A stretch of 64,000 nucleotides of DNA, taken from contig PVWP01000007.1 in the NCBI GenBank assembly GCA_003003925.1, forward strand, positions 171,453 through 235,452, written 5' to 3'. This document shows positions 7,318 to 18,119 of this stretch, piece by piece; position 1 is the first letter of the stretch, and every line of letters starts with the position of its first letter. Origin of the DNA: Aphanothece cf. minutissima CCALA 015 (GTDB lineage Bacteria > Cyanobacteriota > Cyanobacteriia > PCC-6307 > Cyanobiaceae). The notes beneath the pieces are model-generated. The model was not told the origin of the DNA. It saw nothing but the letters and a program-made list of their open reading frames with translations, and searched no databases. The position numbers were made by a program, and so were the translations under genes.

Positions 7318-8493
7318 TCAGGCCACCAGCGCTCCGCTGCGCAGTTCCACCACCTGGCTGCGGGCCCGCCAGCCCGTGCTGAAGGCCTCCAGGTGGGTGG
7401 CGCTCACCAGGCACTGGTGGCCGTCCCCCACCGCCTCCAGCAGCAGTTGCTGGCGCCCCGGGTCGAGTTCGGCCAGCACGTCGTCGAGCAGCAGCAGCGG
7501 CGGCTGGCCCACCACCTGGCCCACCAGCTCCAGTTCCCCCAGCTTCAGGGCCAGCACCAGGGTGCGCTGCTGGCCGGCGGAGCCGTAGCGCCGCGCGGCC
7601 TGGCCGCCGATCAGCAGGGCCACCTCGTCGCGGTGCGGACCCACCTGGCACTGGCCGAGGCGCTCCTCCTGGGGCCGTTGCCGGCGCAGCTGCTCCTCCA
7701 GGGCCTGGCGCCAGGGGCCCTCCTCGTCGCTGGCCTCCGCCAGCTCGGTGCCGCTGACGTAGTCGAGCTGGAGCGGTTCGCCGGCCCCGCCGATGCGTTG
7801 CTGCCAGGCCACCGCCAGTGGCTCCAGGCGTCGCAGGGCCCGCTGGCGGCGGCGGTGCAGGCGGGCGCCGACCAGGGCCATCTGCTGATCGAAGGCCTCC
7901 AGCAGCTCCTGGCGCGTTTCGGCACCGAGGCCCCGGCGCAGCAGCTGGCTGCGCTGGCGCAGCAGGCGCCCGTAGCGGCTCAGCAGGGCGCCGTAGACCG
8001 GCTCCAGCTGCAGCACCACCCGGTCCAGCCACTGGCGCCGCAGGGCGGGCTCCCCGCGCACCAGGTCCAGGTCGAGGGCGCTGAAGCCGACGCAGCGCAG
8101 GGGGCCGATCAGGTCGAGCTGACGCTCCAGCCGCTTGCCGTTGCGGAACGCCTGGCGTCCGCCGCTGCGCCGCAGCTCCAGCTGCAGGCTGTCGGCCTCA
8201 TCGGTGAGGGCGCCCAGCCGGCTGCAGGGGTGCCCGTGGCCGATCAGATCCCGGTCGACGCTGCAGCGGTGGGAGCGCAGGCTGGTGAGCAGCTCCACCC
8301 CCTCCAGCAGGTTCGACTTGCCCTGGCCGTTGCTGCCGATGACGAGCAGCCGGGGTGCCTCCAGCGTCAGCTGCAGGCCGTCGATGTTGCGGAAATGCCG
8401 GAAGTCCAGGCGGTGCAGCCGGATGGTTCTGGGGCGGTCAGCCGCTAAGGTACCCCCATCGGCGGCCAGGGTCCCCCAGGGGGCCGGAACCAC
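7318..8493 (-). CDS. recF: DNA replication and repair protein RecF
   Basis: A 391-residue SMC-like ATPase. Walker A is GSNGQGKSN (about 53-61), preceded by the RecF start [14 protein letters not shown]. The signature region has [18 protein letters not shown] and Walker [13 protein letters not shown]. RecF loads RecA at single-strand gaps with RecO and RecR. The only conventional start is GTG 8493, eight bases from the 5' end of the divergent tRNA-Arg, with no clear ribosome-binding site; the first 20 or so residues before IRLHRLDF may not be translated. Confidence 0.93.
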   Translation of the reverse strand: MVPAPWGTLAADGGTLAADRPRTIRLHRLDFRHFRNIDGLQLTLEAPRLLVIGSNGQGKSNLLEGVELLTSLRSHRCSVDRDLIGHGHPCSRLGALTDEADSLQLELRRSGGRQAFRNGKRLERQLDLIGPLRCVGFSALDLDLVRGEPALRRQWLDRVVLQLEPVYGALLSRYGRLLRQRSQLLRRGLGAETRQELLEAFDQQMALVGARLHRRRQRALRRLEPLAVAWQQRIGGAGEPLQLDYVSGTELAEASDEEGPWRQALEEQLRRQRPQEERLGQCQVGPHRDEVALLIGGQAARRYGSAGQQRTLVLALKLGELELVGQVVGQPPLLLLDDVLAELDPGRQQLLLEAVGDGHQCLVSATHLEAFSTGWRARSQVVELRSGALVA

Positions 8494-8500
8494 CGTGGCA

Positions 8501-8574
8501 GGGCATGTAGCTCAGTTGGATAGAGCGTCAGATTCCGGTTCTGAATGTCGGGGGTTCGAGTCCCTCCATGCTCG
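8501..8574 (+). tRNA. tRNA-Arg (anticodon CCG)
   Basis: The cloverleaf is complete: acceptor GGGCATG/CATGCTC with one G-U pair, D stem GCTC/GAGC, anticodon stem TCAGA/TCTGA with loop TTCCGGT (anticodon CCG, reads CGG), variable ATGTC, T arm GGGGG-TTCGAGT-CCCTC and discriminator G. The CCA end is not encoded. CGG is common in this GC-rich genome. Confidence 0.95.
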
Positions 8575-8589
8575 TCAGCCCAGTCACCC

Positions 8590-9060
8590 TCACCCCTCTT
8601 CACTGCTCCGCAGGTTGAGGCCCATCGCCCGGATTCCGCCGGGGTCGACCACGAACCCGGCCCGGGTGAGGGCGGTCACCGCCTCGGGCGGGGCGGACAG
8701 GGAGATGCTGCAGCCGCTCAGCTCCCGCCGCAGACGGGCCAGGGCGGCCTGCACCAGGGCGCCGATGACCTCGTCCCGGCAGGGGTCGGCCGGATCGGCC
8801 ATCAGGTCCCAGAGGTTGGCATTGAGGGCCTGGTCACTGGTGGCGCGCACGAAACCCACCAGCCGGCCGAGGGGGTTGAGCACCACCAGATGCCAGGTGC
8901 TGCGCTCCAGCACCCGCTGCCAGCGCTCCGGGCTGCGGGGGCCATCCCCGCAGGCCACCAGCAGGTGGTTGAGGCCGGCCGGATCGGGGTCGTGCTGCTG
9001 CAGCAGGGCGTAACCCTCCCGCAGGCGTGGAGTCGGGGGCTGGCTGCGGAAGGGGATCAA
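8590..9060 (-). CDS. GNAT family N-acetyltransferase
   Basis: A 156-residue protein with a GNAT-like core: WHLVVLNPLGRLVGFVRATSD (beta strands), LWDLMADPADPCRDEVIGAL where the acetyl-CoA loop would be, and a C-terminal LTRAGFVVDPGGIRAM. The Gln/Arg-x-x-Gly-x-Gly/Ala signature is weak, so the assignment rests on overall pattern. It follows ppc by 16 bases and ends before tRNA-Arg, so it is probably the last gene of the trpE-gshA-ppc transcript. Substrate unknown. Confidence 0.7.
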   Translation of the reverse strand: MIPFRSQPPTPRLREGYALLQQHDPDPAGLNHLLVACGDGPRSPERWQRVLERSTWHLVVLNPLGRLVGFVRATSDQALNANLWDLMADPADPCRDEVIGALVQAALARLRRELSGCSISLSAPPEAVTALTRAGFVVDPGGIRAMGLNLRSSEEG

Positions 9061-9076
9061 CAGAGAGTCCAGGGAA

Positions 9077-12000
9077 TCAGCCCGTGTTGCGCATGCCGGC
9101 GGCGATGCCGTTGATGGTGAGCAGGGCGCCGCGCAGCAGCTCGCTGCGGCTGTAGGTGCGGCCGTCGCCGCCGCCTCCCGGCCCGTCGCCCGGCCCTTCG
9201 CTCATGGGCGGCTGCCGTTTCTGCTCCCGCAGCCGGCGCAGCAGCGCCACCTGCAGGTAGCCCAGGGGGATGATCGTGCGGTTGCGCAGGTCGACCGACA
9301 GCTGCAGAGCCGGGTCGCCGTCAAGGAGCCGGCTGTGGTTGCTGATGCGCAGCACCAGGGAGTGGGTGAGCGCGAACTCGCGGGCGATCGCCTCGAAGAT
9401 CTGGGCGAACACCTCCCTGTTCTGGGGACGTCCCAGGGAGGTGACGTAATGGCCCGCCAGCTCCAGGTCGACCTTGGAGAGGGTCATCTCCACCTTGGAG
9501 ATCAGCATGCGGAAGAAGGGCCAGCGCTGGTAGAGCAGCTGCAGCAGCTCCATCTGCTCGCCGTCGGCATCGAGCTCGGCCTGCAGGGCCGTGCCCACCC
9601 CATACCAGCTGGGCAGCAGGAAGCGGCTCTGGGTCCAGCCGAACACCCAGGGGATGGCCCGCAGGCTGGAGAGGTCCTTGGCACCGCTCTTGCGCCGGGC
9701 CGGTCGGCTGGAGATCTGCAGCTTGCTGATCTCCTCGATCGGGGTCACCTGCTGGAAGAAGGCCACCAGGTCGGGGTTGTCGTGGACCAGCGCCCGGTAG
9801 TGGTCGCGGGAGCGGGCCGCGAGCCGTTCCATCAGCACGTTCCAGGTGGGGGTGTCGTCCACCGGGGTGCTGACCATGCTGTTCTGGAGCACGGCGGTGG
9901 TGACCGTTTCCAGGTTGTAGAGGGCCAGCTCCGGCAGGGAGTACTTGGAGGCCAGCACCTCCCCCTGCTCGGTGATCTTGATGCGTCCTTTCAGGGTGCC
10001 GCTGGGCTGGGCCAGGATCGCCTGGTAGGCGGGGCCACCGCCCCGTCCCACCGAGCCGCCGCGGCCGTGGAAGATGCGCAGGGCCACGTCGTGGGCATCG
10101 GCCAGCGACTGCAGGGCGATCTGGGCCCGGTGGATCTCCCAGTTGCTGGAGAGGAAGCCGGAATCCTTGTTGCTGTCGGAGTAGCCCAGCATCACCTCCT
10201 GCAGGGGCTGCTCGCCGTCGCTGTTGCTGATCAGCAGCTGGCGGTAGAAGGGGTCGGCGAACAGCCGCCCCATCACGGCCGGGGCCCCCTGCAGGTCCTC
10301 GACCGTTTCGAACAGGGGGATCACCAGCAGGGCCGATTTCTGGGCCATCGGATCCACCAGCCCGGCCTCCTTGGCCAGCAGCACCACCTCCAGCAGGTCC
10401 GACACCGTGTGACTCATGGAGATCACATAGGTGCGGCAGATGCGCCGGCCGAACTCCTGCTGCAGCCGCTGCAGCATCCGGAACACGGCGAAGGTCTCGG
10501 CGGTGGGGGCGCTCCAGCGGGCCGCCGGCGGCAGCAGGGGCCGGCGGGTCTTGAGTTCGCTCAGCAGCCACTCCACCCGCTGCTCCTCGTCCATCTCGCC
10601 ATAGGGCACCGGCAGCAGCAGGTAGCGGCTGAGCTCGTCGATGGCGTCGCTGTGGCGGGTGCTCTCCTGGCGGATGTCGAGGCTGGCCAGGGAGAAGGCG
10701 AAGATGTGCACCTGGCTGAGCAGGTCCTGGAGGGCTTCGCAGCTCAGGCCGGTGGCATCGAGGCTCTCCTTGATCAGCTCCAGGTCGGTGCGGAATTCCT
10801 CCACCGAGGCGTAGTGCAGTTCCTGGGGTGGGGCCGGCTCCATCAGGCTGCTCAGTCCGGCCTCGTAGCCGGAGGACCCGTCGCAGGGGGATTCCCAGCC
10901 CGCCTCGGCCAGCTGCTGGTTGCGCTGCTGGGTGAGGCGCAGCCGCTCCAGGGTGTAGCTCAGCTTCAGCCGATAGGGCTCGAGCCGGTAGCGGGCGGCG
11001 CGCTCCTCGTAGATCTCCGGGAAGCGCAGCCGGTCCATCTCCAGGGATTCCAGCAGGGCCGCGCTCACCTGGCTCCACTGCATCGAGATGCTGAGCTGGT
11101 CGCGCAGGACCGACACCGACTGGATGTAGCGGGCCAGCATCAGCTGGCGCTGGAAGCAGGCCGTGCGCCAGGTCACGTCCGGGGTCACCGAGGGGTTGCC
11201 GTCCCGGTCGGAGCCCACCCAGGAGCCGAAGGTGCAGAAGGCGTCCCGGGGGGGCTGCACGTCGGGATAGCTGGCGGCCAGGGCGGCGCGGATGCGCTGG
11301 CGCAGCTGGGGCAGGGCGTCAAAGAGCACCTGCTGGAAGTAGTGGAGGGCGTAATCGACCTCATCGATCACCGACGGCTTGAACTGGTGCAGCTCGTCGG
11401 TGCGCCACCACAGCCGGATCTCCTCCTCGAGCTGCTGGCGCAGCCGGTCGTTGTCGTCCGGGTTGCCCTGGCCGTTCACCTGCAGCTTCTGGATCAGGGC
11501 CGCCACGCGCCGCTGCTTGTGGCGCACGGTGTGGCGCACGATCTCGGTGGGGTGGGCCGTGAACACCAGCCGGATGTCGAGCTCCCTCAGCAGCCCCTCC
11601 AGCTGGCCCGGCGGCACGTTCAGGGCCCGCAGGCGCTCGAACAGCTGGCGGAAGGTGGCCGGATCGCTCTGGCTGGCCAGGGGCGGCAGGAAGGGGTCGT
11701 TGCTGGCGGGGGCGGGGGCCCGCTTGATGCTTTCGAGGTAGCTGTCCTCCTCGATGTGCTGCTCAAGGATGTTGACCAGCTGGAAGTAGAGGGAGAAGGC
11801 CCGGGCCGCGGCGATGCCCTCGGCCAGGTCCATGGCCTTGATGAGGGCCACGATGCCGTCGGTGTCGGCGGATGGGGGGGCCTCCGGATCCAGGCCCGGC
11901 GCCACCGGACCGCTCAGTTCCTTGAGCCGCAGCAGGCGCTCCACCTGCTCGGGCGGGCATTCACTGCGCAGCACCGTTTGCCAGAGGTCCTCCACCAGCT

Positions 12001-12112
12001 CCAGCCGCTCGGTGAGCAGTCGGATCACCCCGGGTGAGGCCTCGGCGGGAACGACCGAAGGCTCGGTCAGGTGGAGCCGCATGGGGGCGGTGGGCGCGGG
12101 GGTGCTGTTCAT
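9077..12112 (-). CDS. ppc: phosphoenolpyruvate carboxylase
   Basis: A 1011-residue enzyme that carboxylates phosphoenolpyruvate to oxaloacetate, feeding C4 acids and amino acid synthesis. Signatures seen include [13 protein letters not shown] with the catalytic His, [25 protein letters not shown] with its Lys, and [14 protein letters not shown]. The C-terminus MRNTG matches the family. The start at ATG 12112 has GGAGG four bases upstream and overlaps the gshA stop as ATGA. A Gly/Asp-rich insert is visible just before the C-terminus. Confidence 0.97.
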   Translation of the reverse strand: MNSTPAPTAPMRLHLTEPSVVPAEASPGVIRLLTERLELVEDLWQTVLRSECPPEQVERLLRLKELSGPVAPGLDPEAPPSADTDGIVALIKAMDLAEGIAAARAFSLYFQLVNILEQHIEEDSYLESIKRAPAPASNDPFLPPLASQSDPATFRQLFERLRALNVPPGQLEGLLRELDIRLVFTAHPTEIVRHTVRHKQRRVAALIQKLQVNGQGNPDDNDRLRQQLEEEIRLWWRTDELHQFKPSVIDEVDYALHYFQQVLFDALPQLRQRIRAALAASYPDVQPPRDAFCTFGSWVGSDRDGNPSVTPDVTWRTACFQRQLMLARYIQSVSVLRDQLSISMQWSQVSAALLESLEMDRLRFPEIYEERAARYRLEPYRLKLSYTLERLRLTQQRNQQLAEAGWESPCDGSSGYEAGLSSLMEPAPPQELHYASVEEFRTDLELIKESLDATGLSCEALQDLLSQVHIFAFSLASLDIRQESTRHSDAIDELSRYLLLPVPYGEMDEEQRVEWLLSELKTRRPLLPPAARWSAPTAETFAVFRMLQRLQQEFGRRICRTYVISMSHTVSDLLEVVLLAKEAGLVDPMAQKSALLVIPLFETVEDLQGAPAVMGRLFADPFYRQLLISNSDGEQPLQEVMLGYSDSNKDSGFLSSNWEIHRAQIALQSLADAHDVALRIFHGRGGSVGRGGGPAYQAILAQPSGTLKGRIKITEQGEVLASKYSLPELALYNLETVTTAVLQNSMVSTPVDDTPTWNVLMERLAARSRDHYRALVHDNPDLVAFFQQVTPIEEISKLQISSRPARRKSGAKDLSSLRAIPWVFGWTQSRFLLPSWYGVGTALQAELDADGEQMELLQLLYQRWPFFRMLISKVEMTLSKVDLELAGHYVTSLGRPQNREVFAQIFEAIAREFALTHSLVLRISNHSRLLDGDPALQLSVDLRNRTIIPLGYLQVALLRRLREQKRQPPMSEGPGDGPGGGGDGRTYSRSELLRGALLTINGIAAGMRNTG

Positions 12113-13272
12113 GATCCTCCAGGAACCTGGGCTGCTTCTGTCGCCAGCCATGCGTCCAGGGCCCTCTCCCGCCGTTCGAGAGCCACGGCTTCGCTGCCGA
12201 TGATGGCACCGATGCTTTCGCCGCGCCCATGGCGCGCCAGCCATCGCATCGCCTGGTTGCCGCCGGCCAGCAGGTCGTGGAGGGGCGCCAGCCACCGGGC
12301 CAGCCCCAGTTCGGCCGCCAGCGGCGCCATCGCTTCGAGTTCGGCGGCGATCCAGGCGCGAGCCTCCAGGGTCTCGCCGGTGCGCCAGTGCACCAGCCGG
12401 GCCTGGAGGCTGGAGCGGGCCGCGGCCCGGTCGTTGGCATCGGCGATGGCCTCCAGCTCGGCGGCCCCGAAGCGGCCGGCGGCCAGGGGATCCTGGCCCG
12501 CGGGATCCTGCAGCAGCTGCTGCAGGCGCAGTTCGGTGAAGGCGGTGACCGCCAGCAGCAGCAGCGGGTCGTCGATCAGGTCGCAGATGCGGATCTCGAG
12601 GCGGTTGAGGCCATGGGGGCGGTCGTCGCCGTTGGGCCGCACCGACGTCCAGAGGTGGCGGACGTTGCGCATCGCCCCGGCGGCCAGCTGCTCCTCCATC
12701 CAGTCGATGTAGTGGCGGTGGTCCCGGAACAGGGGCACCAGGGGCGGCGTGATTGGGAACTGCAGCCAGCGCTGGGAGTGGGCCCCGGTGACCTCCCCGT
12801 CGAGGAACGGGGAGCTGGCGCTGAGGGCGAGCAGCAGGGAGGCTTCGCAGCGCAGCAGCCGCAGGCCCGCGAACAGGGCGTCCATCTCCGTCAGGCCCAG
12901 GTTGATGTGGACGCTGGCGGTCACCACCCGGGTGCCATAGGTGGCCTCGATGTAGCCGTGGTAAGGGTTCTCGGGGTCGGAGCGCTCGAAGCGGCGGCTG
13001 TTCCCCAGGCTCAGGGTGCTCCCGGGCAGCAGGGTCAGCTGGCGGGGCTGGAGCCAGCGGCGCAGGCGCCGGCGCGGTTCCAGCAGCAGCTCCAGCTGGG
13101 CGATGTAGGAGGCCTCGGGCGGGGTGACGTACTCGAGGTTGCGGTGGTCCGGCTCGGTCATGAACCCCGCCAGTGCGGCGGCCGCTTCGGCGGAGCAGCC
13201 CACCACCGTGCCGTCGGCCCGGCCGGTGTACATCTCCACTTCGAAGCCCTTCAGCAGCAGGGGGGCGCTCAT
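12109..13272 (-). CDS. gshA: glutamate-cysteine ligase, cyanobacterial type
   Basis: A 387-residue protein of the cyanobacterial GshA group, which makes gamma-glutamylcysteine, the first and usually limiting step of glutathione synthesis. Visible family features are [17 protein letters not shown] at the N-terminus, [12 protein letters not shown], the substrate-site stretch [10 protein letters not shown] and [14 protein letters not shown]. It overlaps trpE upstream and ppc downstream by 4 nt each, so the three genes are probably co-translated. Confidence 0.9.
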   Translation of the reverse strand: MSAPLLLKGFEVEMYTGRADGTVVGCSAEAAAALAGFMTEPDHRNLEYVTPPEASYIAQLELLLEPRRRLRRWLQPRQLTLLPGSTLSLGNSRRFERSDPENPYHGYIEATYGTRVVTASVHINLGLTEMDALFAGLRLLRCEASLLLALSASSPFLDGEVTGAHSQRWLQFPITPPLVPLFRDHRHYIDWMEEQLAAGAMRNVRHLWTSVRPNGDDRPHGLNRLEIRICDLIDDPLLLLAVTAFTELRLQQLLQDPAGQDPLAAGRFGAAELEAIADANDRAAARSSLQARLVHWRTGETLEARAWIAAELEAMAPLAAELGLARWLAPLHDLLAGGNQAMRWLARHGRGESIGAIIGSEAVALERRERALDAWLATEAAQVPGGS

Positions 13273-14834
13273 GGCGTCACGCCGGCCGCGTCAGCGGTGG
13301 CGGGCTCCAGGCAGGCAAGAGCCTTGAGCATGCCGCGCGCCTTGTTGCGGGTCTCCTGGTACTCCGCCTCCGGCCGGGAGTCGGCGACGATCCCGGCACC
13401 GGCCTGCACCTGCACCCGCCAGCCGCCCTCGGGGTGGGGCAGCACCACCATGGTGCGGATCGTGATGGCGGTGTTGAGGGCACCGGCCAGATCCACCGCC
13501 CCGTAGACGCCCGAGTAGGGCCCGCGGGCCTCCGGTTCGAGGGCGTGGATCAGCTGCATGGCGCGGATCTTGGGGGCGCCGCTCACGGTGCCCGCCGGGA
13601 AGGAAGCCATCAGCAGGTCCCAGATGTCGTGATCCTCGGTCAGCAGCCCCTCCACCTCACTGACGATGTGCATCACATGGGAGTACTTCTCGATCACCAT
13701 CAGCTCGCTGACCTGCACCGTGCCGGCCCGGCAGACCCGGCCCAGGTCGTTGCGGCCCAGGTCGACCAGCATCACGTGCTCCGCCCGCTCCTTCGGATCG
13801 GCCAGCAGCTCCTCGGCCAGGGCCGCATCCTGGGCGTCATCGGCGCCCCGGGGCCGGGTGCCGGCGATGGGCCGCAGGGAGGCCTTCACCCCTTCGGCAC
13901 AGGGCTCCGCCTTCACCATCACCTCGGGGCTGGAGCCGATCAGGTGCCAGTCGCCGAAGTTGAAGAACGCCATGTAGGGCGAGGGGTTGACCATCCGCAG
14001 GCTGCGGTAGAGATCGAAGGGGTCGTGGGTCACCCTGGTTTCGAACCGCTGGCTCAGCACCAGCTGGAACACGTCACCGGCGGCGATGTGCTCGGCCGCA
14101 GTCGCCACCGCGCCCTGGAACTCCGCCTGGTCCCGGTTGCTGCGGGTGGCCAGCTCGGCGCCGCTCGCTTCGTGCCAGGCCAGCGGCTTGACGTGCGCCG
14201 GCAACGGGGCGTGCATGCGGGCCTCAAGGGCTTCGATGCGGGCCGCCGCCCGGTCGTAGGCCTCGCCGGGATCGGCCCCCGACGAGAGATCCACGTAGGC
14301 CACCGCCGTGATCTGGCGTTTCACCTGGTCGAACACCAGCAGGCTGTCGGCCAGCATCCAGCAGCCGTCCGGCGGGGCCCCGTCCGGGGCGTCGTGGACC
14401 GGCACGCTGGGCTCGATCCAGCGGATCAGTTCGTAGCCCCAGAAGCCGAACAGCTGGGCCACCGTCGGCAGGCCCTCCACCGGTCCGGGGCGCAGGGGGG
14501 CGAGCGCCTCCCGCAGCAGGGAGAAGGGGTTGCCCTGGAGCTGTTCGCAGCGGCCATCGCGCCAGCGCCTCTCGCCCCGGTCGCCGCGGCAGGTGAGGGT
14601 CCAGAGCGGGTCGCTGACGACGAAGCTCCAGCGGCCCAGCTGCTCGCCCCCCTCCACCGACTCCAGCAGCACGCCATGGCTGCCGCCCGCCCCCACCTTC
14701 AGCCAGGTGGTCAGGGGGGTCTCCAAGTCGGCGGGCCAGCGCTTCCAGAGGGGCAGGAGATTGACGGCCAAGTCAGCACCTGCTTCCCCACCGGCGATGC
14801 GGGCGAGGAAGGCGCTGCGATCAGAACCGGGCAT
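13269..14834 (-). CDS. trpE: anthranilate synthase component I
   Basis: A chorismate-binding enzyme of about 521 residues. The C-terminal domain shows [35 protein letters not shown] and a terminal AGAGIVADS. The N-terminal Trp-feedback domain ([16 protein letters not shown]) favours TrpE over PabB. It makes anthranilate from chorismate with the TrpG amidotransferase, which is not in this window. ATG 14834 is chosen; a GTG lies one codon earlier. The 3' end overlaps gshA by 4 nt. Confidence 0.94.
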   Translation of the reverse strand: MPGSDRSAFLARIAGGEAGADLAVNLLPLWKRWPADLETPLTTWLKVGAGGSHGVLLESVEGGEQLGRWSFVVSDPLWTLTCRGDRGERRWRDGRCEQLQGNPFSLLREALAPLRPGPVEGLPTVAQLFGFWGYELIRWIEPSVPVHDAPDGAPPDGCWMLADSLLVFDQVKRQITAVAYVDLSSGADPGEAYDRAAARIEALEARMHAPLPAHVKPLAWHEASGAELATRSNRDQAEFQGAVATAAEHIAAGDVFQLVLSQRFETRVTHDPFDLYRSLRMVNPSPYMAFFNFGDWHLIGSSPEVMVKAEPCAEGVKASLRPIAGTRPRGADDAQDAALAEELLADPKERAEHVMLVDLGRNDLGRVCRAGTVQVSELMVIEKYSHVMHIVSEVEGLLTEDHDIWDLLMASFPAGTVSGAPKIRAMQLIHALEPEARGPYSGVYGAVDLAGALNTAITIRTMVVLPHPEGGWRVQVQAGAGIVADSRPEAEYQETRNKARGMLKALACLEPATADAAGVTP

Positions 14835-14851
14835 CACGGCGACAGGCAGGC

Positions 14852-14876
14852 AAAAAAAACGGGGCTCCCGGCCCCG
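14852..14876 (-). terminator. intrinsic terminator of psaD
   Basis: On the minus strand a CGGGGC/GCCCCG stem (14860-14865 with 14871-14876) is followed by eight T residues (14852-14859). It lies between the psaD stop and the trpE start, so it would end the abundant psaD message before the trpE operon. Confidence 0.9.
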
Positions 14877-14902
14877 CCGTTATAGGTGCTGGCCGGCCGG
14901 GC

Positions 14903-15334
14903 TCAGGCTTCGTGGGTGGCCTTGCCGCTGAACTTGAGGCTGGCGGGGTTGGGGTTGGCGCCGATGCTGCGGGGGGTGTGGCCCACCATGGGACGGCCTT
15001 CGTTGACCTTCTCGGGGAAGACGCCGTCCTTGGGGTGCAGGAATTCGGTGTCACCGCCGGGGTAGATCCGGTAGATCTTGTAGTCCTCGATCCGGGGCTT
15101 GAACTTGGTGCGCAGCTGGGTGCCGAGGGCCAGGCACTGCTCCTTGCGGGCGAAGTACATGAGGTTGTCGCCTTCGTGCATCTCCGCGGCGCCGCCGGTG
15201 GGGAGCTCGAACGCCTGGGCCTTGGTGCTGCTCCAGGTGATGGCGTACTTCTCCTCGGTCTCCGCCGAGTTCAGCAGGCCACCGGTGCTGCCGATGGACT
15301 TCGGAAGTTGACCGTGGAGGGCCGTATCAGGCAT
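14903..15334 (-). CDS. psaD: photosystem I subunit II (PsaD)
   Basis: A 143-residue stromal subunit of photosystem I that forms the ferredoxin docking site with PsaC and PsaE. The family segments [36 protein letters not shown] and [10 protein letters not shown] with [13 protein letters not shown] are all present. Length is normal. It has its own terminator at 14852-14876 and a short upstream gap (15335-15437) that must hold its promoter. Confidence 0.97.
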   Translation of the reverse strand: MPDTALHGQLPKSIGSTGGLLNSAETEEKYAITWSSTKAQAFELPTGGAAEMHEGDNLMYFARKEQCLALGTQLRTKFKPRIEDYKIYRIYPGGDTEFLHPKDGVFPEKVNEGRPMVGHTPRSIGANPNPASLKFSGKATHEA

Positions 15335-15437
15335 GGCTCGCAGACCGTTTCAGGCGGAAACTAGCACCGTGTTTTTGGCCTTCCGGGCGCCCCCGGCGGA
15401 CTCTTCACACCCGTCAACAAACCCGGCCGCGGCCACC

Positions 15438-16856
15438 TCAGCCGCTGCGCTCGGCGGTCGGGAAGAACACGGTCAGGTTGCTGCCGCCCCGTTCGGTGAG
15501 CCGCCCTCCCAGGCGGTGGAAGAGCCTCTGGGTGGCCTGGCGGCTGAGCTGCAGGCTGCCGGTCTCCGGGTTCCAGCTGAGCACCGGCCCCACCGGGGTG
15601 GGCACGGCGGCCGCCAGGGCGTCGACCTCGCGGCTTTCGGGGTCGTCGCTGCTGAGCTGGAGCTTCAGCCGCGACCCCGCCGGCAGCAGCCGCAGCCGCA
15701 CTTCGCTGCCGCTGGGGAGGCTGCGGCTGAACCGGTCCATCAGGCCGCCGAGCATGGTCTCGAGCCGGCTGGGATCGCTCATCACCGGCGGCAGGTCGGC
15801 AGCAATTTCGAGCACCAGCCGCAGGTCGCGGCGGCCCAGCTGCCGCTGCCAGAGCTCCTCCAGCTGGACCAGCAGCCGGCTGAGGTCGGTGCGGGCCAGT
15901 TCGCTGTCGCTCAGGGGCTGGCCGCTGCCGGGCTGGCGCTGCAGTTCCGCCGCCAGGAAGATCAGGCCGAAGCGGTCGATCTGTTCGCTGCATTCCCCGT
16001 CGATCTGCTCCAGCCGCTGCCGCACTACCGCCGGCAGGTCGGTGCGGCGCAGCAGGGAGCGGATCAGGGTGCGGATCGTGGCCAGCGGGGTGCGCACCTC
16101 ATGGGTGAGGGCCTCGAGCAGGGCCAGTTCGCTGCTCACGGCGTCACTTCTGCCGGCGTCGCTGCCCTCGCTGCGTTTTTCCCCATGCACCAGCGGCTGA
16201 AGGGTGACACTGGGGGCCATGGCGGCCAGGCGCTGGGCCAGCAGGGGCCAGAAGCGGCTGCCCAGATCGGGATCGTTGCTGAGCGGGCCCAGCAGCTGCA
16301 GGCGGCGGCGCAGCCCCAGGCCCGCGACCGGATCGTCCTGGGCCAGGCGGCGATCGAGCAGCTCTAGGGCCGCCGACAGGACCGGGGCGTCGAAGCGCGC
16401 CACCAGCCGGCGCTCCTGGGGGGGGCCGTCGAGGGCCAGGGCCACCTGCAGCACCGGGGTGATCAGCACCAGCAGCGGATCGGTGCCGTCCTCCTCCCGC
16501 AGACTCAGACGCTGGAAACCCCCCGGCCGGCCGGCCGTTCCCCGGGGGGGCGTGCCGTGGGGGGGCGGCAGGGGCGCCATCCCCGGCAGCAGCGGCAGCC
16601 CCGGGGGCATGAGGTTGTCCACCTCGGCGGGGGTCCAGACCCAGCCGTCGAGCCACTCCAGCAGGGAGGGTTCGTAGAGGGCCGGCAGGGGGGCCGCCAG
16701 CCACACCCCCGGCTGGGGAGGAACGGCTCCGAGCAGATCCGCCTGCAGCGTGGCCAGGGCGGCCCACCACTGGCGCCGCACGCTGTCCTCGTCCCCCCGC
16801 CCGGCCGGGACACCGGCCGCCAGCAGGCGGCGCAGGTCCCCCAGGCTCACCACCAT
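15438..16856 (-). CDS. histidine kinase-like protein with degenerate catalytic domain
   Basis: A 472-residue soluble protein. A HisKA dimerisation/phosphoacceptor segment is clear at about residues 245-260 (LEALTHEVRTPLATIR, His is the phosphosite). The N-terminal half is of unknown, possibly sensory, type. After HisKA the region has the length of an HATPase domain, but I cannot find a convincing N box or the Asp-x-Gly-x-Gly G1 box; LETMLGGLMDRFSR is at the N-box position without the Asn. It may be a pseudokinase, or may bind ATP atypically. The start overlaps the rodA stop by 10 nt, so it is co-transcribed with mrp-rodA. No response regulator is adjacent. Confidence 0.8.
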   Translation of the reverse strand: MVVSLGDLRRLLAAGVPAGRGDEDSVRRQWWAALATLQADLLGAVPPQPGVWLAAPLPALYEPSLLEWLDGWVWTPAEVDNLMPPGLPLLPGMAPLPPPHGTPPRGTAGRPGGFQRLSLREEDGTDPLLVLITPVLQVALALDGPPQERRLVARFDAPVLSAALELLDRRLAQDDPVAGLGLRRRLQLLGPLSNDPDLGSRFWPLLAQRLAAMAPSVTLQPLVHGEKRSEGSDAGRSDAVSSELALLEALTHEVRTPLATIRTLIRSLLRRTDLPAVVRQRLEQIDGECSEQIDRFGLIFLAAELQRQPGSGQPLSDSELARTDLSRLLVQLEELWQRQLGRRDLRLVLEIAADLPPVMSDPSRLETMLGGLMDRFSRSLPSGSEVRLRLLPAGSRLKLQLSSDDPESREVDALAAAVPTPVGPVLSWNPETGSLQLSRQATQRLFHRLGGRLTERGGSNLTVFFPTAERSG

Positions 16857-18115
16857 CGCCGCAGGCTGCGGCTGCGCCGGGCCACGGAGGCGCAGAGCCC
16901 GAGGCTGATGCAGTTGACGAGCATGGCCGAGCGTCCGTAGCTCAGGAAGGGCAGCGGAATGCCGGTGATGGGTCCCAGGCCGATGGTCATGTTGATGTTC
17001 ACCACCACCTGAAACATCAGCATGGCGCCGATTCCCACCACCACGAGGGATTCGTAGTCGCTGGACGCCTGGCCGGCGATCTGCAGCAGGCGCCAGATCA
17101 GCACCACGAAGCCCACCACCACCAGCATCGAGCCGATGAAACCGGTTTCCTCCCCCAGGGCACTGAAGATGAAATCGGTGTGCTGCTCAGGGATGAAGCG
17201 CAGCTTGGTGAGGGAGCCGTTCATCAGGCCGGTGCCCCAGAGCTGGCCGGAGCCGATGCCGACGGTGCTCTGCAGCAGGTGGTAGCCGCCCCCGAGGGGA
17301 TCCTGGGCCGGATCGAGGAACAGGGTGAGCCGGGCCCGCTGGTGCGGGCGCAGCCCGTGCTCCCAGAGCCAGGGCGTTCCCACGGCGAACAGCCCCTGGA
17401 CGGCCAGCACCAGGGAAAGCCCCACCGCTTTCCAGGGCAGGGCCCGCCACGCCACCCAGCCCATCAGCGGGATCCAGCCCAGCAGCAGCCAGGGCATGGT
17501 GCCGGCCATGATCGCCGTGAACAGGGGCGAGAGCAGCAGCAGCAGCCAGGTGGCGGGCATGCCCGACCAGAACAGCATCACCAGCAGCACCGCCCCGAAC
17601 ACCAGCGACGTGCCCAGATCCGGCTGCACGAAGACCAGCAGCCACGGCACGCTGATCATGGCCACCGGCCGCAGCAGGTCGATCGGCCGCTCCACCGGGT
17701 ACTTGGAGAGCACCCCCGCCAGGAGCAGGATCGCCGCCACCTTGGCGAACTCCGACGGCTGCACATAGAAGCCGCCGATGTTGATCCAGCTCTGCGCCCC
17801 GAGGGCGCTCACCCCGATCACCCGCACCGCGATCAGGCTCGCCACCATCAGGATGTAGATCGGCCACTGGAAGCGGGCGATGCGCTCCAGGGGCACCCGG
17901 GCCAGCAGCAGCGCCACCACCAGGCCCACCGCTGCGGTGACCCAGTGCTGGTACCAGTCGGTGGTGGCCTGCTGGCGCTGGGTGCTGGCGATCAGGATCC
18001 CCGCCAGCAGCGTCAGGGCGATGGGGATGCCCCAGAGGAGGGGATCGAAGCCGGGGCCGCGCCGCTTGGCCCCCTTGGCGGCGAACCCACCGCGCCGGGG
18101 GCTGAGAACCGCCAT
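16847..18115 (-). CDS. rodA: rod shape-determining glycosyltransferase RodA
   Basis: A 422-residue SEDS-family integral membrane protein with about ten hydrophobic helices. Family segments are GAQSWINIGGFYVQPSEFAK, FVQPDLGTS, the loop YHLLQSTVGIGSGQLWGTG and the C-terminal GITGIPLPFLSYGRSAML-like stretch (here PITGIPLPFLSYG). SEDS proteins polymerise lipid II with a partner class-B PBP. The sequence fits RodA better than FtsW by length and neighbourhood. It follows mrp by 4 nt. Confidence 0.93.
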   Translation of the reverse strand: MAVLSPRRGGFAAKGAKRRGPGFDPLLWGIPIALTLLAGILIASTQRQQATTDWYQHWVTAAVGLVVALLLARVPLERIARFQWPIYILMVASLIAVRVIGVSALGAQSWINIGGFYVQPSEFAKVAAILLLAGVLSKYPVERPIDLLRPVAMISVPWLLVFVQPDLGTSLVFGAVLLVMLFWSGMPATWLLLLLSPLFTAIMAGTMPWLLLGWIPLMGWVAWRALPWKAVGLSLVLAVQGLFAVGTPWLWEHGLRPHQRARLTLFLDPAQDPLGGGYHLLQSTVGIGSGQLWGTGLMNGSLTKLRFIPEQHTDFIFSALGEETGFIGSMLVVVGFVVLIWRLLQIAGQASSDYESLVVVGIGAMLMFQVVVNINMTIGLGPITGIPLPFLSYGRSAMLVNCISLGLCASVARRSRSLRRWW

Positions 18116-18119
18116 CGCT

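Noticed and set aside
9380-9395. GCGATCGC words (HIP1-like octamers), for example here and near 31165 and 47085
   Set aside because: Only scattered copies noticed; I could not count them and they do not stand out in such a GC-rich sequence.
9335-12037. 900-codon open frame on the plus strand, antisense to ppc
   Set aside because: It is a shadow created by high GC at third positions of ppc, with a His/Gly/Gln-rich low-complexity translation and no motif.
13173-14885. 570-codon plus-strand frame opposite trpE and gshA
   Set aside because: Shadow of trpE/gshA; the translation is low in hydrophobic pattern and resembles none of the known families.
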